Shown here: piece after piece, positions 25,690-35,027 of the stretch
Layout: every line of letters starts with the position of its first letter
Position numbering within the stretch: the stretch's first letter is position 1
Assembly (NCBI RefSeq): GCF_022479115.1
Contig: NZ_CP092497.1
Coordinates: forward strand, 5,766,001-5,830,000
Length of the DNA: 64,000 nucleotides
Reading direction: 5' to 3'
DNA from: Amycolatopsis sp. EV170708-02-1
GTDB taxonomy: Bacteria; Actinomycetota; Actinomycetes; Mycobacteriales; Pseudonocardiaceae
The notes under the pieces: model-generated
What the model was told of the DNA's origin: nothing
The model's database searches: none
What the model saw: the letters and a program-made list of their open reading frames with translations, nothing else
Made by a program: the position numbers and the translations under genes

Positions 25690-27000
25690 TGTGCTGTTTC
25701 AGGACCTCACGGACAGATGTGTTTCAGGAGTTGTCGGACAGTTTGTTGTTGAGCGGTTGGTAGCGTACTGCTCGGTTGAGGGTGAGCTGGCGGGCGATGG
25801 TGTCGCCGATCATGATGGTGACACGGTCGCCTTGCCAGAACACGGTGGCTGTGTGTCCGGTCCAGTGCCGGCCCAGGACGATGGAGCAGCCGGAGAAGGC
25901 GATGACGCCGGTGGCTGAGACGGTGCGTTGAGTGCGGCCGCTGGGGGCTTCGCGGCCGCTGGCAGGGGTGGCTTTGGGGCTGGCGTCGTAGCGTTGCCGT
26001 GGGGTGTGGCCGTCGAGGCTTTGGTGGCGCCGGTGGTTGTTGTAGATGTGGCGGTAGTCCTCGAGTAGCTGTTGCAGGACGGCAAGGTTCTCGGCCGGCG
26101 GGCGGGCGGCAAGCCATTTCCGCAGGGTTCGGTGGACGCGTTCGTTCTTGCCGCAGGTTTGCGGGCGATAGGGCCTGGACGCGATGGCGGTAACGCCGTG
26201 TTCGGCGAGGTGACGTTCGAGTTCGACCATCTGCCCACGGTGTTTTCCGGAGAAGGCTAATCCGTTGTCGGTCAACACTTTCACCGGTAGGCCGTGGCCG
26301 GCGAAGGCCTGCTGCAGCGCGGCCCAGGTGTCGGCGCCGTTCTCGCTGGTGGCAGCGTAGGAGCCGACGTCGAGCCGGGAGTGGTCGTCGAGGATCTGGA
26401 CGATGCAGACCTTCTGGCCGTCGGCCAGGTAGTACTCCATGCCATCGATCTGCCAGCACCCGTTCGGATCGGAGTACTCGAACCGGCGCCTCGTGCGGGG
26501 TCTCTTGCGGGGCTCCGGTTCGATCTGGCCGTGCTCGCACAGGATCCGATAGATCGCCGACTTCGACGGCAACGGCGCGAACCCCGCCTTCTCCAGCCGC
26601 CAGCGGATTGAGATCGGGCCGTTGTCCCAGCCCTCGTCCGCAAGTTCCTTGCGGGCCCGCAGCACCGCCTCGGCCACCTCCGCGCCTAATGCGGTGGGAC
26701 GGTGACGCGGAGCGGTGCTGCGGCGGATGAACCCGTTCGCCGCCTCACTCCGAACCCGGGCCACATACCGATAGAACGTGTCCCGGGAAACCCCGTGCTC
26801 ACGGCAGAACCGCGCCACGTTGACCTTCTCACCCGCAGCCACCCGAGCAACCGCGGCGACGAACTCAGGATCCATCGAAAACCCTGCACTGCCCATCGCC
26901 GCATGATCACCACACAAGCCCTGGTCACCACACCGACAGGCCGGTCAGTGTCCGTGAGGTCCTGAAACATCAACTGTCCGACATGTCCTGAACTCAGACA
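25690..27000 (-). mobile_element. IS481-family insertion sequence, complete
   Basis: 1311 bp between perfect 15-bp direct repeats. Ends begin TGT and finish ACA. Imperfect terminal inverted repeats include TTCAGGAC near the tips, and a subterminal copy of the same motif (TTTCAGGA) with TCGGACA lies 20-30 bases further in. One transposase gene fills it. Element size and long duplication fit the IS481 family. Confidence 0.85.
25724..26917 (-). CDS. IS481-family transposase
   Basis: 397 aa. N-terminal HTH (VARFCREHGVSRDTFYRYVA), then the integrase core with the DDE triad Asp158 (WQIDGMEYY), Asp217 (VLTDNGLAF) and Glu259 (GKNERVHRTL), and a C-terminal beta domain. All catalytic residues and both ends are present, so the element may still be active. 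Start codon uncertain: GTG at the frame start or internal ATGs (MGSAG, MDPEF) are possible. Confidence 0.9.
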   Translation of the reverse strand: MCGDHAAMGSAGFSMDPEFVAAVARVAAGEKVNVARFCREHGVSRDTFYRYVARVRSEAANGFIRRSTAPRHRPTALGAEVAEAVLRARKELADEGWDNGPISIRWRLEKAGFAPLPSKSAIYRILCEHGQIEPEPRKRPRTRRRFEYSDPNGCWQIDGMEYYLADGQKVCIVQILDDHSRLDVGSYAATSENGADTWAALQQAFAGHGLPVKVLTDNGLAFSGKHRGQMVELERHLAEHGVTAIASRPYRPQTCGKNERVHRTLRKWLAARPPAENLAVLQQLLEDYRHIYNNHRRHQSLDGHTPRQRYDASPKATPASGREAPSGRTQRTVSATGVIAFSGCSIVLGRHWTGHTATVFWQGDRVTIMIGDTIARQLTLNRAVRYQPLNNKLSDNS

Positions 27001-27015
27001 CCGTACTAAGCACCG
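27001..27015 (+). repeat. Right 15-bp target site duplication
   Basis: Second copy of CCGTACTAAGCACCG; its last base begins the right arm of the interrupted hairpin (27015-27030). Confidence 0.85.
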
Positions 27016-27032
27016 GAAGTCCCTCACAGCTG

Positions 27033-27311
27033 CTAGCACCAGCCAACGTTCCACCGGTCGATCTGGTACGACATGCCACCGCCCCAGAGCGTTGCCCAGA
27101 TCCTTTGGCCACCGAAGTCAAGTACGTCGTACAGGCCCTGCCCCTTGTTGACGAACCGAAGGATTACGCCGTGATACCACAGCAGCACGTTGTCCTGGAC
27201 GATGCACTGATAGAGCTCCTCGCGCGGCGAGGCCGAAGCTTGGGCGTCACTGACTCCCAGGACGGTCGCACAGGCGAAGGCGGTGAGAAGAATTCTTGTT
27301 GTGACAGACAT
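27033..27311 (-). CDS. Small secreted protein
   Basis: 92 aa from the ATG at 27311, which follows TAGGAGAAACC; longer frames upstream lack this. Signal peptide RILLTAFACATVLGVSDAQA with cleavage near ASA. The mature part has two cysteines (LYQCIVQDN and the terminal VGWC) and the phrase GQRIWATLWGGGMSYQIDRW. Unrecognised family, but a related C-terminal scrap lies at 7768-7812. Convergent with the other small secreted gene across the IS. Confidence 0.65.
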   Translation of the reverse strand: MSVTTRILLTAFACATVLGVSDAQASASPREELYQCIVQDNVLLWYHGVILRFVNKGQGLYDVLDFGGQRIWATLWGGGMSYQIDRWNVGWC

Positions 27312-27358
27312 GGTTTCTCCTAAGATTCGCGCGCCTTCGAGCGAAGGCGAGACCATGC

Positions 27359-28640
27359 CTATCGCGACGTATTCGGGTGAGTGCAAGGTAAATCCGTGGT
27401 GAGCCTGCCCTCACCAGGGTTGAGCAGGGTGTCGATGAGCGCGGTGGTTTCCTCGTCGATGTCGACATCGAGTGCAGCCGCGATATCGGCCAACTTCTCG
27501 ACCGTGGCTTTCACCGTGGCGCGGTTACCCGCTCGGTGCTCAACGTGGAGGAGGTCGCGGTAGAGGAGTTCGCTGACGGGTTCGGCGAGGAGACCGCGCT
27601 AGATCGCGCGACGGACCGCTGGCAAATCGCCGTCCTGTTGGCAGATTCCGGCCAGGGCATGGGCGACGTCGACGATGGCGTCGATCATTTCTCGCTGGTG
27701 CCACGAGTTCCAGGCGTATCGGCCGGGACCGATGTTGCTGAAGGGCATGCCGGTGACGAGTTCCAGTGCGGCTTCCAGTCGAGCCCGCCGATCTGACGCG
27801 TCACGGTTCAGCCCGGAGCCGGCGAGTTGCCGGAACCGATACCAGTCGCTGTTCATCGACTTCGACAGGCGGTAGCCGCCTCCGTTGGCCTCGACGTTGG
27901 GAAGGTAGAGGTCGCCGTTCTCGTCGTGGCCGAGCCAGGTCCGCAAGCGGGAGATATAGCCCGTCGGCGGTCGCGCCGGGATGGAGCAGGAGGAACGCGG
28001 CGAGTTCGGTGAGCCGGTTGATCTTCTTGCCCTCGACCTTCATCGGGTCGACGTTGTGCAGCCCGACCGGCCCGAGGAGTCTCAGCTCGGGTCCCGTTGC
28101 CGACTGCGGCACGAACGGAACATCCACCTGGTCATCCGCGGGTATCTGTTCGGCGTTAGCCTCGGCGGTGAGCGTCGCGATGAGTTCTTCCGTCTGTTCG
28201 ACGGTCAGACGCTGGAGTTCGACTTCGATGCCGAATTCGTCGATCGACGTGGACTTCCCGGAAACGTCCAGCCGCCAGCCACCCGAGGCCGACGGGCCGG
28301 TGGCAACCACAGCGGCAAGGCACTCAGGCTCCAAGTCGAACGGTTCAGTGGACAGGACGACGCCCGCTGGGACCGGGGCCGCCGCGGAAAACTCATCCAC
28401 CGTCGTGAAGTGGCGGAAGCGATCAGGTTGTGCGCAGCCGTGGAACGACCGAAGCCGACCAAAGTCACGGGAACGGATTCGGACCAAGCTGACGTTGCCA
28501 GTTCCCAGGCCATGGCCAGCAGGACCGGCTCGGTTTCTTCCGCGGTTCCTTCGAGCGTGACCGTGCCGATCTCCGCGGCGGCGTCTCGCCGTTTGGAACG
28601 ATAGGTCTCGGTAGGCCGGGACGGGACGGGCTGGACGAAC
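27359..28640 (-). pseudogene. Decayed BTAD/LysM-type regulator
   Basis: Pieces in several minus-strand frames line up with the C-terminal half of actinomycete BTAD-domain proteins found on integrative elements. In order these are GPELRLLGPVGL, INRLTELAAFLLLHPGATAD, a frameshift, RTWLGHDENGDLYLPNVE, SDWYRFRQLA, AALELVTGMPFSN, RYAWNSWHQREMIDAIVDV, a TAG nonsense codon near 27600, then RGLLAEPVSELLYRDLLHVE and TALIDTLLNPGEGRL. At least two frameshifts and one stop make it a pseudogene. Confidence 0.65.
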
Positions 28641-29431
28641 ACTTCTGGGACAGCGCGACCGTTCCCGAGCCTGCTACTGCAGGGTCCTGCGCTGCTCAGG
28701 AGTGGAAAGCATCGTCGAACGACAGGAGCGACTTCGGGTGAGCGAGCTGACGCCCGGAGCGAGGTGAGCGGGCTGGAGGCAGGTCCGTGGGCATGGACAT
28801 CGTGGCGGTCCTTTGAGCGATGGCACGATCGCCACGAGGCTCGAATCCCACCAGCTTAGGCACCTGGAGGAGTCTCCAGACGCTTCCACCAGAACCGGGC
28901 GGAGGTCTCGCCGAGTTCCACGCAGACCGCGATTGTTCGAGGGCTACTCTCAGACGCCTGCCGCGCGTTTGGCGAGCGCCGACCAACGCATCGGTGACGG
29001 GTCGAGAACATGCCCAGCCCATCGATCAGGCTGTTCAGCACCATGCAGTTAAGCAGCCGAGAAGACCGGTCTCGACACCAGTATCTAAACGAGTGTACAT
29101 CACCGGCATCTCTATCGATCGCCTCGATATTTATACTGCTCAAACCCCGTAACACCAGCCAACCTGAATTATTCGATGATACTGCTGCGCATGTCCTCAG
29201 AGACCTCTTCAGGCCGGCGAGACCGGATGCGAGACCGAGCGAGACCTGCCCCGACATAGGTCTCGGCTCCGCACCGACCGCCGAGTCGGAGTCTCGGAGG
29301 ACCGGTGGAACGAGTATCAGAAGAGGCGGAAACCGAATCGGCGCCTCGCCCAGATGAGCCCGCTTGGCGCTACTCTCAGCCGAACAAACGCGGCATTGAT
29401 CGCACCTTTTCCGGTCACGTTTACCGGGTCC
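28641..29431. other. Intergenic stretch before the recombinase
   Basis: No convincing gene. It contains an AGACCGGTCT palindrome at 29063-29072, an AT-richer stretch around 29080-29190 and the GCGAGACC repeats listed separately. It may hold the recombinase promoter or an attachment site. Confidence 0.4.
29217..29246 (+). repeat. Three GCGAGACC direct repeats
   Basis: GCGAGACC at 29217, 29229 and 29239, with an inverted GGTCTCGG at about 29260. They lie about 300 bp before the recombinase start and could be protein-binding iterons. Confidence 0.35.
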
Positions 29432-29548
29432 ATGGGAACCGAAGCCGAAACGATCCGGAAGCGACTTGCCGTCGCCACCAACGGTCTCTTGCGCTGGGCT
29501 CAAGAGACCGCCCGTGCCGAATTACACGAGGACGGCAAGCCCGAATGA
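29432..29548 (+). CDS. 38-aa upstream ORF coupled to the recombinase
   Basis: ATG at 29432 encodes MGTEAETIRKRLAVATNGLL followed by an amphipathic helix and a charged tail (RAELHEDGKPE). The stop overlaps the recombinase start as ATGA, which suggests coupled translation. No homology recognised. An in-frame ATG 26 codons earlier would make a 64-residue version. Confidence 0.4.
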   Translation: MGTEAETIRKRLAVATNGLLRWAQETARAELHEDGKPE

Positions 29549-31521
29549 TTTCACCTGACGAGTTGCCGGCAGCCGCTCCGGCTCTGCTGTCCACTCCTGA
29601 CGGCCGCATGACCCAGATTCCGGTGTCCGGTCCCTCGGGCCTCTCGGACTACGCGGTGTCGCCGTTGGGCATGCCCACAGCGCTCCTCCGCGACGAAGTC
29701 CGTGTCGCCTTCCTCGCGCGAACCCCTACTGAGGACCAGCAGGACCCGCGCCAGTCCATCCTTCGTCAGCTCGGCAACTCCAAGGCCGCCATCCCCGAAT
29801 CCTGGGTGATCGTCGCGCACTTCTACGACGTCGAGTCGGGTCGGATGGACCTAGCGTCCCGCGGACGCGGCGAGAACTACGAGCGATTCGACATCCCGAT
29901 CGCACGCGACGGCGGCATCACCGACCTCCTAGCCGAGTCCGCCAGCCCGAAACGCCGGTTCGACGTCGTGATCTGCGAGAACATCGCGCGAGTCGCCCGG
30001 CGGGCCTTCGAAGGCCTGTCGGTAGAGCGCGAACTGGAGCGCAACGATGTGCCGTTGTTCGCCTCGAACGAGCCGATCACGGTCTCCGGGAGCCGCGCTC
30101 AGCGGATCCTGCAGCGCCGGATCAACCAGTCGGTGGCCGAGTACGAGGTCCTCAACACTCTCGAACAGTCCTGGGGCGGCCTCTGCACCCATGTACGCGA
30201 GGGCTGGAACATCGGTAAACCCTGTCACGGCTACAAAGCGAAGGTCTTCAAGCACCCGAATCCAGCGAAGGCGGCCAAGGGCTACACGAAGTCGCGGCTC
30301 GAACCTGACGGCCTGAAGGGCGAGACAGTCACACAGATCGCGTTGTGGCGGTACTACGAACGTCTTGGCTGCGACACGATCGCCGACCGGCTGAACGCGG
30401 ACCTGGACAAGTACCCGCCTCCCGAACCGCCGGGCAAGCGACGTGCACGTGGCGTTTGGGCACGATCAAGCGTGTACGACATCCTGCGGAACCCGAAGTA
30501 CACCGGCTATCAGGTCTTCAACCGACGAGCCACCCGATCACGACGAGGCAAAGTCAACGACCCGATCAAGTGGGTCTGGTCGGCTGCCCCTGTGCATGAG
30601 CCGCTGATCCCGAAATGGATGTACGACGCGATCAACGCGGGCTGGAAGTCCAACCAGGGATCGAGGGACGCAACCGAGGCAACCAACAAACACCCGGCCA
30701 CAGCCAGGACCTACCTGTTCCGTGGGCGAATGCTCCACGAATGTGGAAGACGGATGTTCGGCGACCCGCGCCATGACCGGGCGTACTACCTCTGCAGGCC
30801 GAACAACAACAACCGCGGCCGTTCAGACAAGTTCGCCGACCATGAAAGGGTCCTCTACCTTCGCGAGGACGCCGTGCTGGACGCCGTGTCCAAGTTCTTC
30901 GCCGACCGAGTCTTCGGCCCCGACCGGCGGGCGATCCTGGAAGCCGACCTGGCCGACGTCGACGATCACGCGGCAGCAGGGCGCGAGGCCGAACGGGACC
31001 GTATTCAGCGAAAGCTGGCCGAGATAACCAAACAACAGGCGTCGATCCTGAAACAGGCGCAGCGAGGTGCCCCTGACGATCCCTTCACCGCCGCACTGCG
31101 GGGTAGTTACAACGACCTCGCCAAAGAGGAGAAGCAACTCCAGGCCAAGATCACAGAGCTGGACGAAGCGGACCTTGCGGCGACGCCGAAGGGGGTGACG
31201 GCCGACGAACTGCCTCTGATCGACGCACTGCCGTACCTCGCAATGCACCTCGGGTCGGCGCCAGAACCGTATCTGCGGGCGCTGTTCGAAGCCGTCCAGT
31301 TCGCCATCGTGGTCCACGACGACGGCGAACATGCGCCAATCACGATCAAGCTCCCGGCAGACCAGCCGCTGGAGATCACTCACGTAGCGGAAAGGATCAC
31401 CGACGTGACGCCCTCCCACGAGCTCCAGCGCGCAGCCGCGCCTGAGCTTGTGGGGATGTTGTCTGTGCCCCCGGACAGGCTCCTCCGGGATGCACAGCGA
31501 GAAGCACTCTGCCCGCAGTGA
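29545..31521 (+). CDS. Large serine recombinase with altered catalytic position
   Basis: 658 aa. N-terminal resolvase-type domain (VAFLARTPTEDQQDPRQSIL, AHFYDVESGR, ICENIARVARRAF), recombinase domain (QIALWRYYERLGCDTIADRL, DILRNPKYTGYQVFNRR), a reduced zinc ribbon (MLHECGRRMFG, YYLCRPNN) and a coiled-coil C-terminus. Family members read RTSTE or RVSTS; here residue 61 is Pro (codon CCT), exactly where the nucleophilic serine should be. It may therefore be catalytically dead. It is otherwise full length. A second, heavily eroded copy lies at 7.8-8.1 kb. Confidence 0.82.
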   Translation: MISPDELPAAAPALLSTPDGRMTQIPVSGPSGLSDYAVSPLGMPTALLRDEVRVAFLARTPTEDQQDPRQSILRQLGNSKAAIPESWVIVAHFYDVESGRMDLASRGRGENYERFDIPIARDGGITDLLAESASPKRRFDVVICENIARVARRAFEGLSVERELERNDVPLFASNEPITVSGSRAQRILQRRINQSVAEYEVLNTLEQSWGGLCTHVREGWNIGKPCHGYKAKVFKHPNPAKAAKGYTKSRLEPDGLKGETVTQIALWRYYERLGCDTIADRLNADLDKYPPPEPPGKRRARGVWARSSVYDILRNPKYTGYQVFNRRATRSRRGKVNDPIKWVWSAAPVHEPLIPKWMYDAINAGWKSNQGSRDATEATNKHPATARTYLFRGRMLHECGRRMFGDPRHDRAYYLCRPNNNNRGRSDKFADHERVLYLREDAVLDAVSKFFADRVFGPDRRAILEADLADVDDHAAAGREAERDRIQRKLAEITKQQASILKQAQRGAPDDPFTAALRGSYNDLAKEEKQLQAKITELDEADLAATPKGVTADELPLIDALPYLAMHLGSAPEPYLRALFEAVQFAIVVHDDGEHAPITIKLPADQPLEITHVAERITDVTPSHELQRAAAPELVGMLSVPPDRLLRDAQREALCPQ

Positions 31522-31833
31522 ACGGGCGGCACTCTCAGGATGCACATCGATCACCGAGAAACCACTGGTCATCAGTGCACGCGTACCGCTGATCATGCGG
31601 CGTAGGAAACCTTCATCGACCTGAACGTGCCCCTACCGGCCTGCACACGCATCAAGTCTTCCAGACTGGACACAACCAGGCGACGTTGAAAAGTCACCAA
31701 GCCTGACAACATTTCCGTCATCAGGACCACGACGGGTCACCCCAGGCTCGACCTGAACATCGTTCGACCTGCAATTTCGCCCTTGAATCGGGCCCTAGTT
31801 CGTACCGAAGCGGCTAGCCCCAGGCGACTCGGT

Positions 31834-31923
31834 CCACCTGATCAAGGGTTTCGGTCAGACGCGACGGCAACCAAAGTGAACGAAATTCGCCGGTATGATC
31901 GCTAAACAACCAGGTCAAGCAGT
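31834..31923 (+). promoter_or_regulatory. CRISPR leader of array 1
   Basis: About 90 bp before the first repeat, aligned almost throughout with 44640-44729 before array 3. Shared blocks include CCACCTGATCA, CAGACGCGAC, AAATTCGCC and CCAGGTCAAGCAGT. The region 31522-31833 upstream shows no gene. Confidence 0.75.
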
Positions 31924-34336
31924 GTCGTCCCCGCGCAGGCGGGGCTGGTCCCGGCCATGGAACGCGCCCTCACCCGGCTCCTGCGTCGTCCCCGCGCAGG
32001 CGGGGCTGGTCCGTCGGCTGGGCTTCGAGCCGGAACAGGTCCTTGGTCGTCCCCGCGCAGGCGGGGCTGGTCCCGCGACGGAGCCGATGAACACCAGCGC
32101 CGCGATGTCGTCCCCGCGCAGGCGGGGCTGATCCCTTCCTCGACCAGGCGGCGAAGAGCGCCGCTGAGTCGTCCCCGCGCAGGCGGGGCTGGTCCCACGT
32201 CCTCGGTACTCGCGGAGGCGTCGTGATCGTCGTCCCCGCGCAGGCGGGGCTGGTCCCACTCTGGCACGTAAGGGGAATCCGTTCCGGGCGTCGTCCCCGC
32301 GCAGGCGGGGCTGATCCCTTCCTCGACCAGGCGGCGAAGAGCGCCGCTGAGTCGTCCCCGCGCAGGCGGGGCTGGTCCCACGTCCTCGGTACTCGCGGAG
32401 GCGTCGTGATCGTCGTCCCCGCGCAGGCGGGGCTGGTCCCACTCTGGCACGTAAGGGGAATCCGTTCCGGGCGTCGTCCCCGCGCAGGCGGGGCTGGTCC
32501 CAAGGCGGTCGCCGAAAACAAGGCCTCCGTGATCGTCGTCCCCGCGCAGGCGGGGCTGGTCCTCCCACGGTCACGGTGGTGCCGCAGTCGTTCAGGTCGT
32601 CCCCGCGCAAGCGGGGCTGGTCCTCTGACATGTGTCAGTACGACCGAAGGGAACATGTCGTCCCCGCGCAGGCGGGGCTGGTCCCCTTTCCCCCGCCCCG
32701 CTGACAAAGGGCCGATAGTCGTCCCCGCGCAGGCGGGGCTGGTCCGACATGCAGCTCAGCGGGCCAGCGGTGCACGACGTCGTCCCCGCGCAGGCGGGGC
32801 TGGTCCCTTCTCCAGCGCCCGCCCGCAGTACAGGTCGTGGTCGTCCCGCGCAGGCGGGGCTGGTCCCTCGGCCACCGCTTCCACGGCGGCCGCCGCGCCG
32901 TCGTCCCCGCGCAGGCGGGGCTGGTCCGGGCCCGGCCGACGAGTGGCCGGCCGGGCCTGTGTCGTCCCCGCGCAGGCGGGGCTGGTCCTGCACGGCGGCG
33001 CCTCACCCCTGTCGCGCCAATGTCGTCCCCGCGCAGGCGGGGCTGGTCCGAAGGACAACCGGCCGTTCTGGCGGCCGGACTGGTCGTCCCCGCGCAGGCG
33101 GGGCTGGTCCGGTCCGCAGGCGCGTAGCCGTCGGGCTGCCACGGTCGTCCCCGCGCAGGCGGGGCTGGTCCCGTGGCCATCTGCCCGGTCGTGTCGTCTC
33201 CCGCGTCGTCCCCGCGCAGGCGAGGCTGGTCCCACCCGTACTCGACCCGGATGTTCCTGCTCGGTCGTCCCCGCGCAGGCGGGGCTGGTCCCTCCGCGGC
33301 CAACTTCTTGAGGTCGTCGGTCTTGTCGTCCCCGCGCAGGCGGGGCTGGTCCCCGGCGCCAGCGAAGAGCCGGCTCGACGCCGGTCCTGCTCGGTCGTCC
33401 CCGCGCAGGCGGGGCTGGTCCGGGCTACCCCGGCCCGGCCGGCTGGTCGGCAAAGTCGTCCCCGCGCAGGCGGGGCTGGTCCCTACACCGAGCTGATGAT
33501 CTGGACCCAGCGCGGGTCGTCCCCGCGCAGGCAGGGCTGGTCCGTGGCACGAGGTCCAGCAGCTGACCGTCCTGGAGTCGTCCCCGCGCAGGCAGGGCTG
33601 GTCCGCCGACCGTCGAGGCCGTGCGGGACGCGCTCGAGTCGTCCCCGCGCAGGCGGGGCTGGTCCCAGCGGGGTGTTGAAGTCGGCTTCGGTCCAAGCGT
33701 CGTCCCCGCGCGAGCGGGGCTGGTCCCATCTGGAAGATCGCCAACCAGACCCGGCTCAAGTTCTCCCCGCGCGAGCGGGGCTGGTCCCATCTGGAAGATC
33801 GCCAACCAGACCCGGCTCAAGTTCTCCCCGCGCGAGCGGGGCTGGTCCCTGCGCGGCCTGGCGATCGGAGCCGCCGCAGCGATAGCCGGGCAGGTTCTTC
33901 CCGCGCGAGCGGGGCTTGTCCGCTCAGGGCGGGCGGCCCTACCAACACCTCCCGTTCTCTCCGCGCGAGTGGGGCTGGTTCAAGGCGCAGCTCGCCGGGG
34001 TCGAGCCCCCTGGAACGTTCTTCCCGCGCGAGCGGGGCCTGATCCGGTCCGCGCCGAGCTGGCCTCAGCGGTGGCCGAGTTCTCCCGTGTGAGCGGCTCT
34101 GGTCCGTGCCTGTTGACCTACGTCGAGTTCGCCGATTCTCCCCGGTCGCGAGCGGAGCTAGTCCAGGCCGGCGAGCGCCGCGTGCTCGTTCTCCCCGCGA
34201 GCGGCGTTTGCTCGGGTCGCCAAGCGCGCCACGAACTCGAGCAACTGTCGCCCCGGCGCAAGCTGGGCTGGTCCCTGGCTGCGTCCTCGACGGCGGCACA
34301 ACGGCATACATCGTCCCGCGCAGGCGGAGCCGGTCC
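31924..34336 (+). CRISPR. Type I-E CRISPR array 1, about 40 repeats
   Basis: 28-bp repeats beginning GTCGTCCCCGCGC and ending GCGGGGCTGGTCC, mostly 33-bp spacers, 61-bp period. The stem CCCCGC/GCGGGG is typical of type I-E. Repeats 1-29 are of the CAGG-loop type; from repeat 30 (33699) the loop becomes CGAG, and from repeat 31 the start becomes GTTCTCC. After about 33890 repeats degenerate and spacing varies, marking the leader-distal end. Spacers 4-6 equal 7-9, and spacers 30 and 31 are identical. One repeat (32840) lacks a base and one spacer is 41 bp. Confidence 0.97.
32107..32472 (+). repeat. Tandem duplication of three repeat-spacer units
   Basis: 32107-32289 and 32290-32472 are identical 183-bp blocks, including the variant repeat that ends GATCC instead of GGTCC. 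This is a recent recombination within the array. Confidence 0.95.
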
Positions 34337-34558
34337 GGCGATTGACCCGCCGTCCACTCCGCCCGGATCCTGGCTGGTTCCAGCAGGTTCGAAATGCGGG
34401 GTCAAACAGTGCTCGTAATCGAAGTGTTGTGGCATATTCACAGGGCTCGCGCTTCTCGGCCCTCTTCGCCGAGTTGACCCCAGTGCACGCAGCCGAAGTG
34501 CTGTTTTCCCTGCTACGGCAGGGTTCGAAGGCGAGCATACGAAAGGACTGGACGTAAC

Positions 34559-34807
34559 ATGGGCGGAGAACGATCGAACGACGACGATTCAAGTAGATCA
34601 CCAACTGCACGAACACTTGCGATTGTGATTGTCGCCAGCGTGCTGGCTTGCCTGACGGCGATGAGCACAGGCATGACCACATGGCTGAGCGTCCGAAGTG
34701 TGGCCGAACCGGCTCTCACCCTTATTGCGTCTCTGGCCGCAGGGTTGACCGGCGGGCTCGGCTCCTTTCTCCTGGCGGCGATAGCAATGAAGCAACTCCT
34801 GCGCTGA
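34559..34807 (+). CDS. Small membrane protein between CRISPR array and cas3
   Basis: 82 aa; ATG with GAAAGGA about 12 bases upstream. A charged, Ser/Asp-rich N-terminus is followed by two hydrophobic helices (TLAIVIVASVLACLTAM and LIASLAAGLTGGLGSFLLAA) and a short basic tail. No family recognised. It lies on the cas strand about 220 bp before cas3 and is not part of known type I-E operons. It could be a passenger or a membrane-linked accessory protein. Confidence 0.5.
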   Translation: MGGERSNDDDSSRSPTARTLAIVIVASVLACLTAMSTGMTTWLSVRSVAEPALTLIASLAAGLTGGLGSFLLAAIAMKQLLR

Positions 34808-34945
34808 CCCATGACTCTCAAAGACCTTCGCGCCCTCCTGGAAGCTAGCAGCCCAAGTCGCCTGCCCATCACGTGAACGCAAGCTCCGGTTGAGCACGCC
34901 CGCTAGCCCTCATGCCCGTGCCACGGCTAGGCCATTCGAATGAAC

Positions 34946-34964
34946 CGTTTCGCGGAGCGAAACG
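34946..34964. promoter_or_regulatory. Inverted repeat before cas3
   Basis: CGTTTCGC and GCGAAACG separated by GGA, a perfect 8-bp inverted repeat 64 bp before the cas3 start. Either a cas-operon operator or a short terminator of the upstream membrane gene. Confidence 0.45.
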
Positions 34965-35027
34965 AACACGAGGCTACTGAGGACCTTGGGGCGTGGGAGG
35001 TGGGTCGTTGGGAATCAGGAGGACATC

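Noticed and set aside
31902..33885. Long frames across the CRISPR array with repeated RPRAGGAG and PACAGTT wording
   Set aside because: They are translations of the 28-bp repeats; no ribosome binding site and the periodicity is the array itself.
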